Assembly (NCBI GenBank): GCA_027485835.1
Contig: JAIXQG010000002.1
Span: forward strand, 62,001-126,000
Direction: 5' to 3'
Source: Alphaproteobacteria bacterium
GTDB lineage: Bacteria; Pseudomonadota; Alphaproteobacteria; UBA2136; UBA6156
DNA length: 64,000 bases
Below the pieces are notes generated by a model. It saw nothing but the letters and a program-made list of their open reading frames with translations, did not search any database and was not told where the DNA came from. Shown here one piece after another: positions 45,986-55,635 of the stretch (its first letter is position 1; each line of letters starts with the position of its first letter). The position numbers were made by a program, and so were the translations under genes.

Positions 45986-46181
45986 AGGTTTTTAAAGTGC
46001 GATGACGAGTGGGATTTGGTCAAGCATAACAACTCCGTCACCCCACCTTGGGTGCGGGTTTTTGCAGCAGCGGGCTTGCATTGTGGTCACGGTGGGCGCA
46101 TGGTTAGGCCAATTGGGGGCGAGGTGTCAACCTTACACATTTGCCTGCCAACACATTTTATTAATAACAAAGGGATGAACA

Positions 46182-47057
46182 ATGACCTTGGTACTCCGTA
46201 AAGGGCTCCTCGCCGTTGTAGCTGCCAGCGCGCTGGCTTTGGCTGCCTGTGGCGACAAAGATGAACAAACCGGTACTACGCTGGCCACTGTTAACGGCAT
46301 CGCCGTCAAGGAAAGCCGCGTGGATGACCAGCTCGGCCAAATTCCTGCAGCCCTGATGCAAGGCCGCGAAGCCGACGTAAAGCGCCAGATTCTGGACCGC
46401 GTGATTGACCAGGAACTGGTTGCTCAGGAAGCCAAGCGTTTGAAGATCACCAATGACGCCGAGTACAAGAAGCAGCTCGCTCTGGTAGAAAACCAACTGC
46501 AGGCCAACTTCGTTATCGCCAAAAAGGTAAGCGAAACCCTGACCACGGAAGCCCTGAAGCAAGCTTACGAAGCCAGCAAGGCCAACAACACCTTCCCGGC
46601 CGTGAAAGCCAGCCACATTCTGGTACCCACCGAGAACGAAGCTAACGCCCTGCTTGCCCAAGTGAACAAGGCTAACTTTGCCGATATGGCCAAGAAGTTC
46701 AGCAAGGGCCCCAGCGCCCAACAGGGTGGCGAACTGGGCTGGTTCCGTCGCGAAGCGATGATTCCGGAATTTGCCTCTGTCGCCTTCAACACCCCGGTTG
46801 GTACCGTAGCTAAAACTCCGGTGAAGACCCAATTCGGTTGGCACGTGATTCTGGTGGAAGACCGCAACGACAAGTACACCCCGCCGTTTGAACAAATGGA
46901 ACAACAGCTGCGTCAAGAAATGTCCCAGCAAGTTGTACAGGGCTACCTTGGCGACCTGCGCAAGAATGCCACCATCACCTACGCCGATGGTGTGGCACCT
47001 GCCGCCGATCAGACTGCTCCGGCTGCAGAACCTGCTGCTCCGGCCGCTGCCAAGTAA
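46182..47057 (+). CDS. Parvulin-type peptidyl-prolyl isomerase lipoprotein
   Basis: The 291 residues start with a lipoprotein signal peptide ending LAAC, followed by a SurA/PrsA-like N-terminal chaperone domain and a PpiC parvulin domain (VKASHILVPTENEANALLAQ, GPSAQQGGELGWFRREAMI, KTQFGWHVILVEDRND). The tail is Ala/Pro-rich. Such proteins fold exported and outer-membrane proteins in the periplasm. The anchor is unlike soluble SurA and more like PrsA or PpiD relatives. A GGGATGAACA site precedes the ATG. A terminator follows. Confidence 0.9.
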   Translation: MTLVLRKGLLAVVAASALALAACGDKDEQTGTTLATVNGIAVKESRVDDQLGQIPAALMQGREADVKRQILDRVIDQELVAQEAKRLKITNDAEYKKQLALVENQLQANFVIAKKVSETLTTEALKQAYEASKANNTFPAVKASHILVPTENEANALLAQVNKANFADMAKKFSKGPSAQQGGELGWFRREAMIPEFASVAFNTPVGTVAKTPVKTQFGWHVILVEDRNDKYTPPFEQMEQQLRQEMSQQVVQGYLGDLRKNATITYADGVAPAADQTAPAAEPAAPAAAK

Positions 47058-47069
47058 CTCTGGCAACGT

Positions 47070-47097
47070 AAAGCCGGCCTTCGGGCCGGTTTTTTTG
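47070..47097 (+). terminator. Terminator of the parvulin gene
   Basis: AAGCCGGCC-TTCG-GGCCGGTT hairpin with a T7 run, 13 bases past the stop. Confidence 0.85.
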
Positions 47098-47161
47098 TTG
47101 GACAATTTCGGATTGTTTTGTAGGGTGCATTCACCTTCGATCTGACGAGAAAGGACTTTTT

Positions 47162-47353
47162 ATGACTGCCTCGCATGACCGTTCTACCCTCACCCACCTG
47201 CCCCTAACCGACGACTCGGAAAGCCAGATGAATCAGGCTGATACCCAGGAAGCCTCGTCACCTGACGATACAGAGAAACCTGCTATCGAGACGTGGACAC
47301 CTTGGAAGGTGCCGACCAGTCCCTACTGGAACCTTCCGAACTCCCACGGCTAA
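47162..47353 (+). CDS. Small acidic hypothetical protein
   Basis: The 63 residues are very rich in Asp, Glu, Ser, Thr and Pro and look disordered, except for a Trp-containing end (TWTPWKVPTSPYWNLPN). An AAAGGA ribosome site lies six bases ahead of the ATG and a terminator 17 bases past the stop. The gene therefore looks real despite its size. No family is recognised. Confidence 0.65.
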   Translation: MTASHDRSTLTHLPLTDDSESQMNQADTQEASSPDDTEKPAIETWTPWKVPTSPYWNLPNSHG

Positions 47354-47369
47354 TCTGTCGTGCCAACTT

Positions 47370-47403
47370 AAAAGCCGCCTTTTCCAGTGAAAAGGCGGCT
47401 TTC
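47370..47403. terminator. Bidirectional terminator between the small gene and murF
   Basis: AAAGCCGCCTTTTC-CAGT-GAAAAGGCGGCTTT hairpin between convergent stops at 47353 and 47418. Confidence 0.8.
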
Positions 47404-47417
47404 CTTGTTTGGAGACT

Positions 47418-48794
47418 CTACTTTTGCAATTGCTCGGCCAGTTTGGCAGGAATAGCGGGCACGTAGAGCATCTTTTTACTGCCTTTCAGCAATACCGCAT
47501 CCCCGGTCTTCAACATCTTGCTGAAGGCGGCGATATCGAACGCGGCAGGGTCTTCCACCCAGCCGAGTTTCTTGTGTTCCGGTAGGGCGTCGTAAAGGTT
47601 CTTCATCAACGGGCCGATGGCAAACACGCCGTCCAGCACTTCGGTATGCGGCAGCAGGCCCTTGTGGTAGGCGGGCGCTTCTTTGCCCAGCTCCAGCATA
47701 TCGCCCAGCAAAGCCAGTTTACGGCCCTGTACCGTCTTCTCGGCAAGGCTTTGCAGGCCGGCAACCATGCTGGCAGGGTTGGCATTGAAGGAATCGTCGA
47801 TGAGGGTAATCCCCTTCCATACTTGCGCCACGCCGCGCCCCGCCATTTCGCCTTCGTTCGGCAACTGGCTGAGGGCTTTTTCCGGCGAGTAACCGGCAGC
47901 AACGGCGCTCGCTAGTGCGGCGGTGGCATTATACTCGCGGTGCGGGGCGCCATTGCGCAGCAGGCCCTCGTACTTTTGATCTTTGACCTTGAAGGTCACA
48001 CGATAATCGTCGCCTTCGGTTTTGTGAGTCAGCGCGCAGACGTCGGCACCATCCCCAAAAAAGAGCGTCTCGCCATTCCAGTTGGCGTGACGGATGTCCA
48101 AATCATTCGGTACCACCAAAACACCGCCTTTTTTCAGGCCTTCGGCGATAGAGAGCTTCTCGCGGGCGATGGCTTCCAAGCTGCCCAGATGCTCAAGGTG
48201 AACCGGACGCACATTGACGACCAGTGCCACATCCGGTTGGGTAAGTTGGCTCAGGCGGGCAATCTCGCCGGGGCGGTTCATACCCATTTCCACCACGGCA
48301 TAGGGTGCGGTGCGGGGTATGCGGCACAGTGTGAGCGGAACACCCCAGAAGTTGTTGTAACTACCCACACTGGCAGGCGCCCCCAGCATGGCTGCCAGCA
48401 TTTGCTTGGTGGTGGTTTTACCCGCGCTGCCGGTGAGACCGATAACTTTGCCCTGCATGCGCTTGCGGCTGGCGCGGGCGAGCGCCCAGAGGCCATCCAG
48501 CAGCGTATCCTTCACCACCAATTGCGGAAGGGTGAGTTCGGGGTTGGGTGTCGACACAACCGCCGCGACAGCCCCCTTCTCTTGCGCCATATGCAAGAAG
48601 TTATGCCCATCGCCGGAGCTGGCAAAACTGCTGGTAAAGCCGCCGGACGGAGTTCCGGTGAGCGCAATGAATAGGTCGCCGGGTTGCAGGGTACGGGTAT
48701 CGATACTCACGCCCGTAACAGCGGCATCGGCACCCTGCAGCGGCACGTTTAAAGCGGCGGCAGCTTCCGAGAGGGTAAAGAGAACGTTGGACAT
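47418..48794 (-). CDS. murF: UDP-N-acetylmuramoyl-tripeptide--D-alanyl-D-alanine ligase MurF
   Basis: MurF adds D-Ala-D-Ala to the UDP-MurNAc-tripeptide, the last cytoplasmic step of the peptidoglycan precursor. The 458 residues have the P-loop GLTGSAGKTTTKQM, the Mur-ligase segments FWGVPLTLCRIP and VVEMGMNRPGEIARL, and IDDSFNANPASM. Length is typical. It is isolated: no dcw cluster genes (murE, mraY, murD) are adjacent, which differs from the usual arrangement. Confidence 0.95.
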   Translation of the reverse strand: MSNVLFTLSEAAAALNVPLQGADAAVTGVSIDTRTLQPGDLFIALTGTPSGGFTSSFASSGDGHNFLHMAQEKGAVAAVVSTPNPELTLPQLVVKDTLLDGLWALARASRKRMQGKVIGLTGSAGKTTTKQMLAAMLGAPASVGSYNNFWGVPLTLCRIPRTAPYAVVEMGMNRPGEIARLSQLTQPDVALVVNVRPVHLEHLGSLEAIAREKLSIAEGLKKGGVLVVPNDLDIRHANWNGETLFFGDGADVCALTHKTEGDDYRVTFKVKDQKYEGLLRNGAPHREYNATAALASAVAAGYSPEKALSQLPNEGEMAGRGVAQVWKGITLIDDSFNANPASMVAGLQSLAEKTVQGRKLALLGDMLELGKEAPAYHKGLLPHTEVLDGVFAIGPLMKNLYDALPEHKKLGWVEDPAAFDIAAFSKMLKTGDAVLLKGSKKMLYVPAIPAKLAEQLQK

Positions 48795-48814
48795 ACCCTA
48801 ACCTACCAGAAAGG

Positions 48815-48856
48815 GCGGTACTCTCCAAGCCAGCGCCTGGAAAATACCGCCCTTTT
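48815..48856 (-). terminator. Hairpin behind the NIT chemoreceptor
   Basis: AAAGGGCGGTA and TACCGCCCTTT are perfect inverted copies around a 20-base loop between the chemoreceptor stop and the murF start. The T run is short, so termination is plausible but weak. Confidence 0.5.
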
Positions 48857-48871
48857 ACTTGGATACCCCGG

Positions 48872-50758
48872 TTAGGCGGCGGCACCTACCAAACGCAGCT
48901 GCTTCGCATCCCGCGCGCCGACATTCTTGATGAAGCGGCCGATTTCATTCGAGATCTTGCCCGTGTTGGCTTCCATGACGGTGATCTGCTTTTTCACATC
49001 CTGTGCGGCGTTGTTGGTGAGGTCGAGACCTACGGCCATATGCTGTACGCTCACGTTGGCGTTATCCAAACTGTTTCGCGCCTCCGCCATGTTGTGGTTA
49101 ATGGCGGCCATAGCTTCCATTTGCTCCACAATCGATACTTCAAAGTGCTGGTTCGCCTCGTAAATATCGCGAACCACCTGCATCACCGCCTCGATATGCG
49201 ACGTGACCTGTTGGGTAACGTTCTGCATGCCCTTGATCTTGTGATTAATTTCATCGGTTGCCTGAACCGTGCTTTGCGAGAGCTTTTTCACCTCTTCCGC
49301 CACCACGGCAAAGCCGCGGCCCGAGTCTCCGGCACGTGCGGCTTCAATCGCCGCATTCAGGGCCAACAGGTTGGTACGGTCGGCCACATTGGTAATCAGG
49401 CCGATGATGTCGCCAATATTCCGCGACATGATATTCAGTTCATCCAAACTGCTCATGGCCAATTCTCCCTTGCCGATAGCATCTTTCGAGACACCGGACG
49501 AATGCTGAACCTTTTGACGCGTGCTACTGACGCTGGCTTGCAGCTCTTCGGTTGCGGCGGCAATTTCCTTGATGTTCATCGCAATCTGGTTAGAGGTTTC
49601 GGCAATGCCCTGCCCCTTCTTCTGGTTGTCACTGCAGGCGTCCATCATGCTGCCGTAAGCCGTGTTCACTGTTGTGGATACCTTCTCAAGATCCATCACC
49701 GAGACTTCACATACGCCGGTGAACTCGGATATCGGGTAAATAATGCTACCGGTCACCAGCCACGTCATGAACACCACGGCCGCAATCGCAATCGTCATGA
49801 TAGCCACCATGGTTATAAAGGTTATGAAGGCATCATCCGCCATGTTCAGCATTTTATAGGCCGCTTCATCCTGCAGAACCTTGATTTCATCAATCATTGT
49901 AGTTGAGCTGCGCCACCAGGCGTCCCGTAATGCCTCCATTCCGGTAAAGTCGCCGCTATACGCTGCTGCACGTATGGAGTTTACGGTATTCATGGCGTCA
50001 CCTTTCATAAAGGCCGTCAGCTTCTCCGAGGTTGCGTCGGTAGAAAAATCCTTCAGCAGACTCACATAAGCCTGTTGCTGGGCGCTTAGTTTGCGGGCCT
50101 TTTCCAGCTGTGCTGCATCCGTACCCTGAGACAGGATTGCGCTCGACATGGCTCCGCGCTCCTGACCCGCCGCACCATTCAACTCTACCAGAAGGATGTA
50201 CTTCATCATCTGGCTCTTAAGTTCCGCGTTATGAATCCGCGACTCCACTCCGTACATGTCTTTTGTAAACAGGCGTACCAGATAAGAATAGTATGAGCGA
50301 ACCTTGGTGGGATTCGCTTCGCGGCTATCAATTTCCGTGCGATAAGCCGTCAGGCTATTGAGCTGGGTGAGAGCCTCGATCAAATACTGGTTCGCCTGCT
50401 CGTTCAGCTCCGTTTGCTGAATGTACTCATGCAATTTCGTCAAGCGTTCGTCCACGCGCTGGCGCTGCTCGGCCAGCGAGGCCGCCGTTACCTCGGCGTT
50501 ACCTGCCACAAAGCGTATGCTCATGCCCCGCTCCTTTTGCAGCTCATGAACCAATTCTCCGGCTTTCGCCGAAATTTTAACTTCTTGGGCCGTACGCTCA
50601 AAATCTTTATATTCGTGATAGGCCTCGGTTCCGTCTTCAAACACAATCAGCAGTAAGAAGCTGACCGGCACAACCAATAGAGCAACAAAGCGCCAAGGTA
50701 GTGAGAGCCGATAGATCCAAGGTTTTTTTTCGGACATACGTTTATAGGCTGTGGTCAT
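48872..50758 (-). CDS. Methyl-accepting chemotaxis protein with a NIT sensor domain
   Basis: The 628-residue receptor has a first membrane segment ([17 protein letters not shown]), a long helical periplasmic domain with the NIT signature [19 protein letters not shown], and a second membrane segment ([18 protein letters not shown]). A linker and an MCP signalling domain follow, with tip [22 protein letters not shown] domains are associated with nitrate/nitrite sensing in some regulators. The start at 50758 has CAGGAG ahead; the frame extends 48 codons upstream without support. No CheR pentapeptide. Confidence 0.92.
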   Translation of the reverse strand: MTTAYKRMSEKKPWIYRLSLPWRFVALLVVPVSFLLLIVFEDGTEAYHEYKDFERTAQEVKISAKAGELVHELQKERGMSIRFVAGNAEVTAASLAEQRQRVDERLTKLHEYIQQTELNEQANQYLIEALTQLNSLTAYRTEIDSREANPTKVRSYYSYLVRLFTKDMYGVESRIHNAELKSQMMKYILLVELNGAAGQERGAMSSAILSQGTDAAQLEKARKLSAQQQAYVSLLKDFSTDATSEKLTAFMKGDAMNTVNSIRAAAYSGDFTGMEALRDAWWRSSTTMIDEIKVLQDEAAYKMLNMADDAFITFITMVAIMTIAIAAVVFMTWLVTGSIIYPISEFTGVCEVSVMDLEKVSTTVNTAYGSMMDACSDNQKKGQGIAETSNQIAMNIKEIAAATEELQASVSSTRQKVQHSSGVSKDAIGKGELAMSSLDELNIMSRNIGDIIGLITNVADRTNLLALNAAIEAARAGDSGRGFAVVAEEVKKLSQSTVQATDEINHKIKGMQNVTQQVTSHIEAVMQVVRDIYEANQHFEVSIVEQMEAMAAINHNMAEARNSLDNANVSVQHMAVGLDLTNNAAQDVKKQITVMEANTGKISNEIGRFIKNVGARDAKQLRLVGAAA

Positions 50759-50999
50759 GGGTGATACTCCTGTTTTGACCCAGCATAGGAGTATGGTTTT
50801 GGTACCGCATTGCGGAGCCAAACGAGAGAATGTGTCTTTCAGAAACCCTGCGGCCCACACACCACATGTGCGCGAATGCCGACTTACATCAAATCTATAC
50901 AAATCATACAGTTAAATACAATCATATGATAAAACAAACCCTTAAGCAGAGGCTGTCAAACATCTTATTATACAACTGTCTGATATCACAAATTAAAGT

Positions 51000-51076
51000 T
51001 GGTGCGCCCGGCAGGGATCGAACCTGCGACCGACAGCTTAGAAGGCTGTTGCTCTCATCCGCTGAGCTACGGGCGC
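51000..51076 (-). tRNA. tRNA-Arg (anticodon TCT)
   Basis: The 77-base gene has acceptor GCGCCCG paired with CGGGCGC, anticodon stem ACAGC/GCTGT with loop CTTCTAA, T loop TTCGATC and encoded CCA. TCT reads AGA/AGG arginine codons. Confidence 0.95.
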
Positions 51077-51099
51077 GCACAAGAGCTTCTATGACATAA

Positions 51100-52212
51100 C
51101 TAGCGCCGCTTACGCAACTGGCGGCGCAAAAAGCGTTGGCGCGGGGTATCCAGCTCCCAAATCACGTTTCCCAAACGGGTCGCCCGTGTCCGTACCTTCT
51201 TGTTGTTGCCAATCACCAGCGCGTAACGGCCTTCCTTCCAGACGTGCAGGTCGTCCTTACTATTACCGATGTAATCGAATTTTTTGACGCCCCAGCGCTC
51301 TACCAGCGCCGCCGCCTTGCGCGGGCCGGTGAGGTTCACCATGGCATTTTCGGTGCCGATCACTTCATAATCCAATCCCTTGTCGGTAATCGCGCGCTTG
51401 ACCAGTTTGGTGGTGCTGCCGGTGACCACAATCACCGTACGGCCGCGGGCTTTTTCTTGCGCGATGCGCTCCAGCACCCGTTCTTCCCACGGCAGCACCG
51501 GCACCCAGTCGTATTTTTCCGCCATCTGCTCCAGCGTCAGCTTCATGGCGGCACGGCCCTTGGTCAGGTGCAGCCACATGAGTTTGAAAAACAGCCACGG
51601 CCGGGTGGTAAGCACCCACAGCAAGCCTTCCAGTGTGAGGTCAGAGAGCTGCATGGTGCCGTCGAAGTCGACGATGAGCGGAATAGCGAGGTCGTTGGGT
51701 GCGGATTGCATTAATTTTATATACTTTATTATAATTTCAGCCGTCTCGTGTGGCGTCTGGTGGCCGTTATCAATAATCAGGTCGGTATGAACTGGGTTCT
51801 GATATCCCTGTTCATACATCGTCTTGATACGTTCCACTTCCCATTTCGTTAAGGTTCGCACTCCCCTGCTTTTGCTACATATTTCAAGGGATGGAGCCAG
51901 AGTTACCGATTTAAATATGATTCCATCCTTTTCCAAAGCTTTCCAGCTCCGGAAGTTCCCTTCACTCATCGGATACGCAAAAAGAATCACTTTGAATTTT
52001 TGCTTTTTTACATGCTGAGCAAGAGTAGTTTGCAGCACTTGAAGGCGATGGTTGATGCCTTCTTCAAAATCGAGTTTCAAGCGCTTTTGATCTGCATCGG
52101 ATAATAAATCGTCTACTTCAATAAACAGAGATTTTTCTAGACGCTTTTCCAGCAAGCGGCACACTGTGGTTTTGCGTGCATTTATCGGGCCATTTATGTT
52201 TAAAAGAATCAT
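51100..52212 (-). CDS. Fusion of a P-loop kinase-like domain with a HAD phosphatase domain
   Basis: Residues 1 to about 170 look like a small P-loop kinase: a Walker A-like GPINARKTT in which the usual Gly before Lys is Arg, acidic EVDDLLSD, and an Arg/Glu-rich lid (KSRGVRTLTKWEVERI). Residues from about 173 form a HAD domain with motif I LIVDFDGT, motif II VTGST, and motif IV YIGNSKDD. This HAD type is the one usually fused in front of UbiA prenyltransferases, around WLHLTKGRAAMK and ALVERWGVKKFDY. The DNA coding for the kinase half (51713-52212) is clearly AT-richer than the HAD half, as though the halves had different origins. Substrates are unknown; both halves may act on a phosphorylated metabolite. 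Confidence 0.75.
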   Translation of the reverse strand: MILLNINGPINARKTTVCRLLEKRLEKSLFIEVDDLLSDADQKRLKLDFEEGINHRLQVLQTTLAQHVKKQKFKVILFAYPMSEGNFRSWKALEKDGIIFKSVTLAPSLEICSKSRGVRTLTKWEVERIKTMYEQGYQNPVHTDLIIDNGHQTPHETAEIIIKYIKLMQSAPNDLAIPLIVDFDGTMQLSDLTLEGLLWVLTTRPWLFFKLMWLHLTKGRAAMKLTLEQMAEKYDWVPVLPWEERVLERIAQEKARGRTVIVVTGSTTKLVKRAITDKGLDYEVIGTENAMVNLTGPRKAAALVERWGVKKFDYIGNSKDDLHVWKEGRYALVIGNNKKVRTRATRLGNVIWELDTPRQRFLRRQLRKRR

Positions 52213-52320
52213 ATCGTTACACTAAGAGTTATTTGTATTTATTCTTTTCAATAAAACAAAGTTTCTAACATTCTTTCTTTACACATTACTAATACCATCG
52301 CTGTAAACGCATACGCTTCA

Positions 52321-53667
52321 CTAATTGTTATTTTGAAATACTATTTTAAACACCATGCCTTGTTCTTCTAAGGCGTCCTCGATAACCGAAGTGGCGCCAT
52401 GCATGTCGACGATGCGCTGAACCAGCGCAAGGCCTAAACCGATGCCCGTGGAAGGAGCGCCAGGCATACGTAAGAACCGCTGACGTACTTTTGTTCGCCA
52501 TTCAATTGGAATTCCCGGCCCCTGGTCCCTGACTTCCAAGCAATAACCCTCGTCGGTGCTTCTGCCTGTGACTGTAACCTGTGTCGCCTCGGGGCTGTAA
52601 CGAATCGCATTATCAAGAAGGTTTCTCAGTAAAATACCAAACAATACCGTGTTGGCACGGAGCGTGTGGTTCGTCGGTATCTGGTTGTTGATTTCTATGT
52701 TCCTGCTTTGGCTTAATTCCGCCAAATCCTGAATAACATTCTCAACTTCTTCACCGACACGTACATCTTCCAACTCCGGTTTAGCCAGAGCATCCAGCTT
52801 CGCCATCAAAAGCAGTTGAGAGACCGCGTGGCTTGCCCGGTCCACGCCCTGCATCATTTTTCTCAGCATCTCTCTGGCCTTGGTTGCATCACGTTCTTCC
52901 AAGGCTATTTGCGCCTGCATTCTGACAGCGGCTAACGGGGTACGCAGCTCATGTGCGGCATTGGAGAGAAACTCGCGCTCAATATCCCGCGATTGTCGTA
53001 GCTTTTTGAGCAATTGATTGAATGACATAACCAATGGCTTCCATTCAGGAGGCAAGCCTTTTATGTCGATATTTTCCAGACTATCAACCTTCATGTGGGC
53101 GATACGGCGGATGATCTTGCGCATGCTGCCATCCACCCACCGCACACTCACGACGATAGCGGATAGGATTACGACAATTTCGAGAAGGAAATGGCCTATC
53201 AGCATACGTACCATCGGCTTTACCAACAGATTTTGCAGTTTATAGTCAAATGCCACAATCACATCGGTTTTGGTCTGAGAGGACCGCGTATCAAGCCGAT
53301 ACACACGCCATACCTTGTCTTCAATCTGCATATCGCTAAACCCATAAGGTACCGAAAGTTTAAGCTCGGGGCCGTAATTGGTGCGCCTTACCGCTTCGCC
53401 CTCCACAAACATGGCGTAGGCCAGTGGCAGGTAATCAGGACTAATAAAATGCTGCGTTTTGTTATCAACGATAACCTCACCTTTCTTCAATAGACTGGTT
53501 TCCGCCATGATGACCGCGATTTGCATAACCTGCTTGTCGAGTAACTCCTGAGACTGTTTGCGCAAGGATAGATAGGACGACAGCGAAAAGCCTGCCCAGA
53601 TGGAAACAACCAGGCCGCATAACAGAATAATCAGCCGGGAACGCTGTGTGAGTATCAAACGACGCAT
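52321..53667 (-). CDS. Two-component sensor histidine kinase, QseC-like
   Basis: The 448-residue kinase has two membrane segments (LIILLCGLVVSIWAGFSL and LLEIVVILSAIVVSVRW), a ~125-residue periplasmic sensor between them, a HAMP-like linker, H box AAHELRTPLAAVRMQAQIAL, N box NLLDNAIRYSPE, G1 DQGPGIP and G2 GIGLGLALVQRIV. The start at 53667 is one base from the regulator stop. The layout and similarity of the H box suggest a QseC/PmrB type. The ligand is unknown. Confidence 0.93.
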   Translation of the reverse strand: MRRLILTQRSRLIILLCGLVVSIWAGFSLSSYLSLRKQSQELLDKQVMQIAVIMAETSLLKKGEVIVDNKTQHFISPDYLPLAYAMFVEGEAVRRTNYGPELKLSVPYGFSDMQIEDKVWRVYRLDTRSSQTKTDVIVAFDYKLQNLLVKPMVRMLIGHFLLEIVVILSAIVVSVRWVDGSMRKIIRRIAHMKVDSLENIDIKGLPPEWKPLVMSFNQLLKKLRQSRDIEREFLSNAAHELRTPLAAVRMQAQIALEERDATKAREMLRKMMQGVDRASHAVSQLLLMAKLDALAKPELEDVRVGEEVENVIQDLAELSQSRNIEINNQIPTNHTLRANTVLFGILLRNLLDNAIRYSPEATQVTVTGRSTDEGYCLEVRDQGPGIPIEWRTKVRQRFLRMPGAPSTGIGLGLALVQRIVDMHGATSVIEDALEEQGMVFKIVFQNNN

Positions 53668-53668
53668 A

Positions 53669-54334
53669 TTAAAGCTCTTCATTCAACCGGTATCCTGCGG
53701 ATCTCACATTAATAACAAGATGTTTCGAGGTTTTTTTACGGATCCGGTGCATATGAACCTCAACCGCGTTGCTTTCCACCTCCTGCCCCCAGCCGTACAT
53801 CAGGTTTTCCAGCTGTTCCCGCGTCACCAATTGGCCTTTTTGCTCTGCCAAGCGTTGCAGAATGCGGAACTCTTTGGCACTCAGGTCGATTTGCACCCCA
53901 GCATAGGTAGCCTGCAAACTATTACAATCCAATGTTAATTTTCCAAATGTTATGAGGGTTTGAGGAGGCTCGCCCCCTTTCCGACGATAGGCTGAACGGA
54001 TACGCGCTTTCAGCTCCCTGAGGTCAAACGGCTTCACCAAGTAATCGTCGGCGCCGGCATCTAGTCCGGTAATTTTTGAGTCCAGTTTATCGCGCGCGCT
54101 CACAATTATTACCGGAATCGGATTCTGTGCCTTACGCAGCATATTCAAGACATTTATTCCGTCACCATCTGGCAAACCAAGGTCTAATAGCACGCAATCG
54201 TACTGATGCGTACTGACTGCCAGCTGGGCATCGGCGCCTGTGGAAACAGCATCCACCACATACGCATCCTGTTCCAAACCGGCTTTAACAGCCTCGGCCA
54301 GCATGGCGTCGTCTTCTACAAGCAGTATGCGCAT
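53669..54334 (-). CDS. OmpR-family response regulator, QseB-like
   Basis: The 221 residues start at MRILLVEDDAMLAEAVKAGL (54334); a further 29 codons upstream lack family character. Receiver key residues are EDD, phospho-Asp in VLLDLGLPDGDG, the Ser in IIVSARD, and Lys in YLVKPFDLRELKAR. The winged helix is complete (VESNAVEVHMHRIRKK, VRSAGYRLNEE). It is the first gene of a two-gene operon with the kinase and divergent from the methyltransferase. Confidence 0.93.
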   Translation of the reverse strand: MRILLVEDDAMLAEAVKAGLEQDAYVVDAVSTGADAQLAVSTHQYDCVLLDLGLPDGDGINVLNMLRKAQNPIPVIIVSARDKLDSKITGLDAGADDYLVKPFDLRELKARIRSAYRRKGGEPPQTLITFGKLTLDCNSLQATYAGVQIDLSAKEFRILQRLAEQKGQLVTREQLENLMYGWGQEVESNAVEVHMHRIRKKTSKHLVINVRSAGYRLNEEL

Positions 54335-54408
54335 GATTCGATTTGTCTTTGTAAGTTTTCTGTCATTTTCATCCCGTAACTTGCCGTTCATAACGAAGGA
54401 TGACAAGT

Positions 54409-55380
54409 ATGAATTCTGCACAAAGTCTGAAGGTTGGCGATTTTCTTAACGCACACTTTGCGTGCCCTATCTGTTTGAAGCACGAACGGCGCGTTGTGTC
54501 CCTTATTGGCCGCAAGCGGCAAGCCCTTACGACTGTTATTTGCACCTCGTGTGGACTGGTACATTCCCACCCGATGCCGACGCGTGCGGAATTGGATGCG
54601 TTTTATCACCGCGATTACCGCGTGAGTTATAAATCCAGCTTCACGCCGAAACTCAAACATACCCTGCGTTATGCGCCCGGCGCCAAGCAGCGTGTGTCCG
54701 ACTTACTTAAGCACGCTGACGACCACCAGCGTACGTTATTGGATATTGGCTCTGGCAGTGGAGAATTTCTTTTCATGGCGTTGCAACAGGGCTTTAAGGC
54801 TGAGGGGATTGAGCCAAATGCCGGTTACGCCGAGTACACGCGCACTGCGCTTCATCTTCCGGTTGAACATACGACCCTTGAAAATGCAGGATTTGCTCCC
54901 GAAAGCTATGATATCATTAGCTTGAATCATGTACTCGAGCATATGCCAGAGCCCTTTGATACGTTAACCCGTATTCATGCCCTGCTTAAACCGAACGGGC
55001 TGCTCTCCATCGCCGTGCCGGATATCGCGGCGCTTAGCCACGCCCCCCAGACACGGTTCCACTATGCCCATGTGTTCAACTACAACCATGCTACCCTTAA
55101 AGCCTTGCTGACGAAGGCTGGCTTTGATGTTGTTACGGAGTGCCAAGGCACAAGCCTGATTGCCAAAAAGCAAGGCGTCCCCAACTTTGAACAGATTATT
55201 GAAATGACGGATAACTACGAGCTCTTATGGACTCAATTGGTCACGCAAACCCCAATCAAACATTACGCTACGGCCAAACCTTACCGCCGGTTGGTGAAAA
55301 AAGCACATCAATATGCCCGTGAGTGGTACGTGCTGAGGTCTCATAGCGATGCAAAAAGCATTTTAGCGGCTTTGGCTTAG
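54409..55380 (+). CDS. Class I SAM-dependent methyltransferase with N-terminal zinc motif
   Basis: The 323-residue protein has an N-terminal CPIC/CTSCG pair, probably a zinc ribbon, then a Methyltransf_23-type fold with the SAM motif LLDIGSGSGEFLF, acidic EGIEPN and LNHVLEHMPEP. Proteins with this layout often methylate sugars or quinones; the substrate is not evident. The ATG at 54409 has GAAGGA eight bases ahead, better than the ATG at 54400. It stands alone, divergent from the response regulator. Confidence 0.85.
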   Translation: MNSAQSLKVGDFLNAHFACPICLKHERRVVSLIGRKRQALTTVICTSCGLVHSHPMPTRAELDAFYHRDYRVSYKSSFTPKLKHTLRYAPGAKQRVSDLLKHADDHQRTLLDIGSGSGEFLFMALQQGFKAEGIEPNAGYAEYTRTALHLPVEHTTLENAGFAPESYDIISLNHVLEHMPEPFDTLTRIHALLKPNGLLSIAVPDIAALSHAPQTRFHYAHVFNYNHATLKALLTKAGFDVVTECQGTSLIAKKQGVPNFEQIIEMTDNYELLWTQLVTQTPIKHYATAKPYRRLVKKAHQYAREWYVLRSHSDAKSILAALA

Positions 55381-55443
55381 GCATATCCACACGACTCACG
55401 AGTGATGGTGGTTTCGGCCTATACAATCGGGAAGAATAGAGAA

Positions 55444-55518
55444 TGGTGCTGCTGGGCAGGATTGAACTGCCGACCTCGTCATTACCAATGACGCGCTCTA
55501 CCACTGAGCTACAGCAGC
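55444..55518 (-). tRNA. tRNA-Thr (anticodon GGT)
   Basis: The 75-base gene has acceptor GCTGCTG paired with CAGCAGC, anticodon stem CGTCA/TGACG with loop TTGGTAA, T loop TTCAATC and encoded CCA. GGT reads ACC/ACU. Confidence 0.95.
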
Positions 55519-55635
55519 GCACGGCGCACGTTTAACTGTATTGGCGGCTCTTCGTCAAATGGAAAAATGCAGTTTGCCCATAGAAATATCACATCTGGCT
55601 TGCCACACTACCGCTAAAGCCTTACAAACAGGGCC

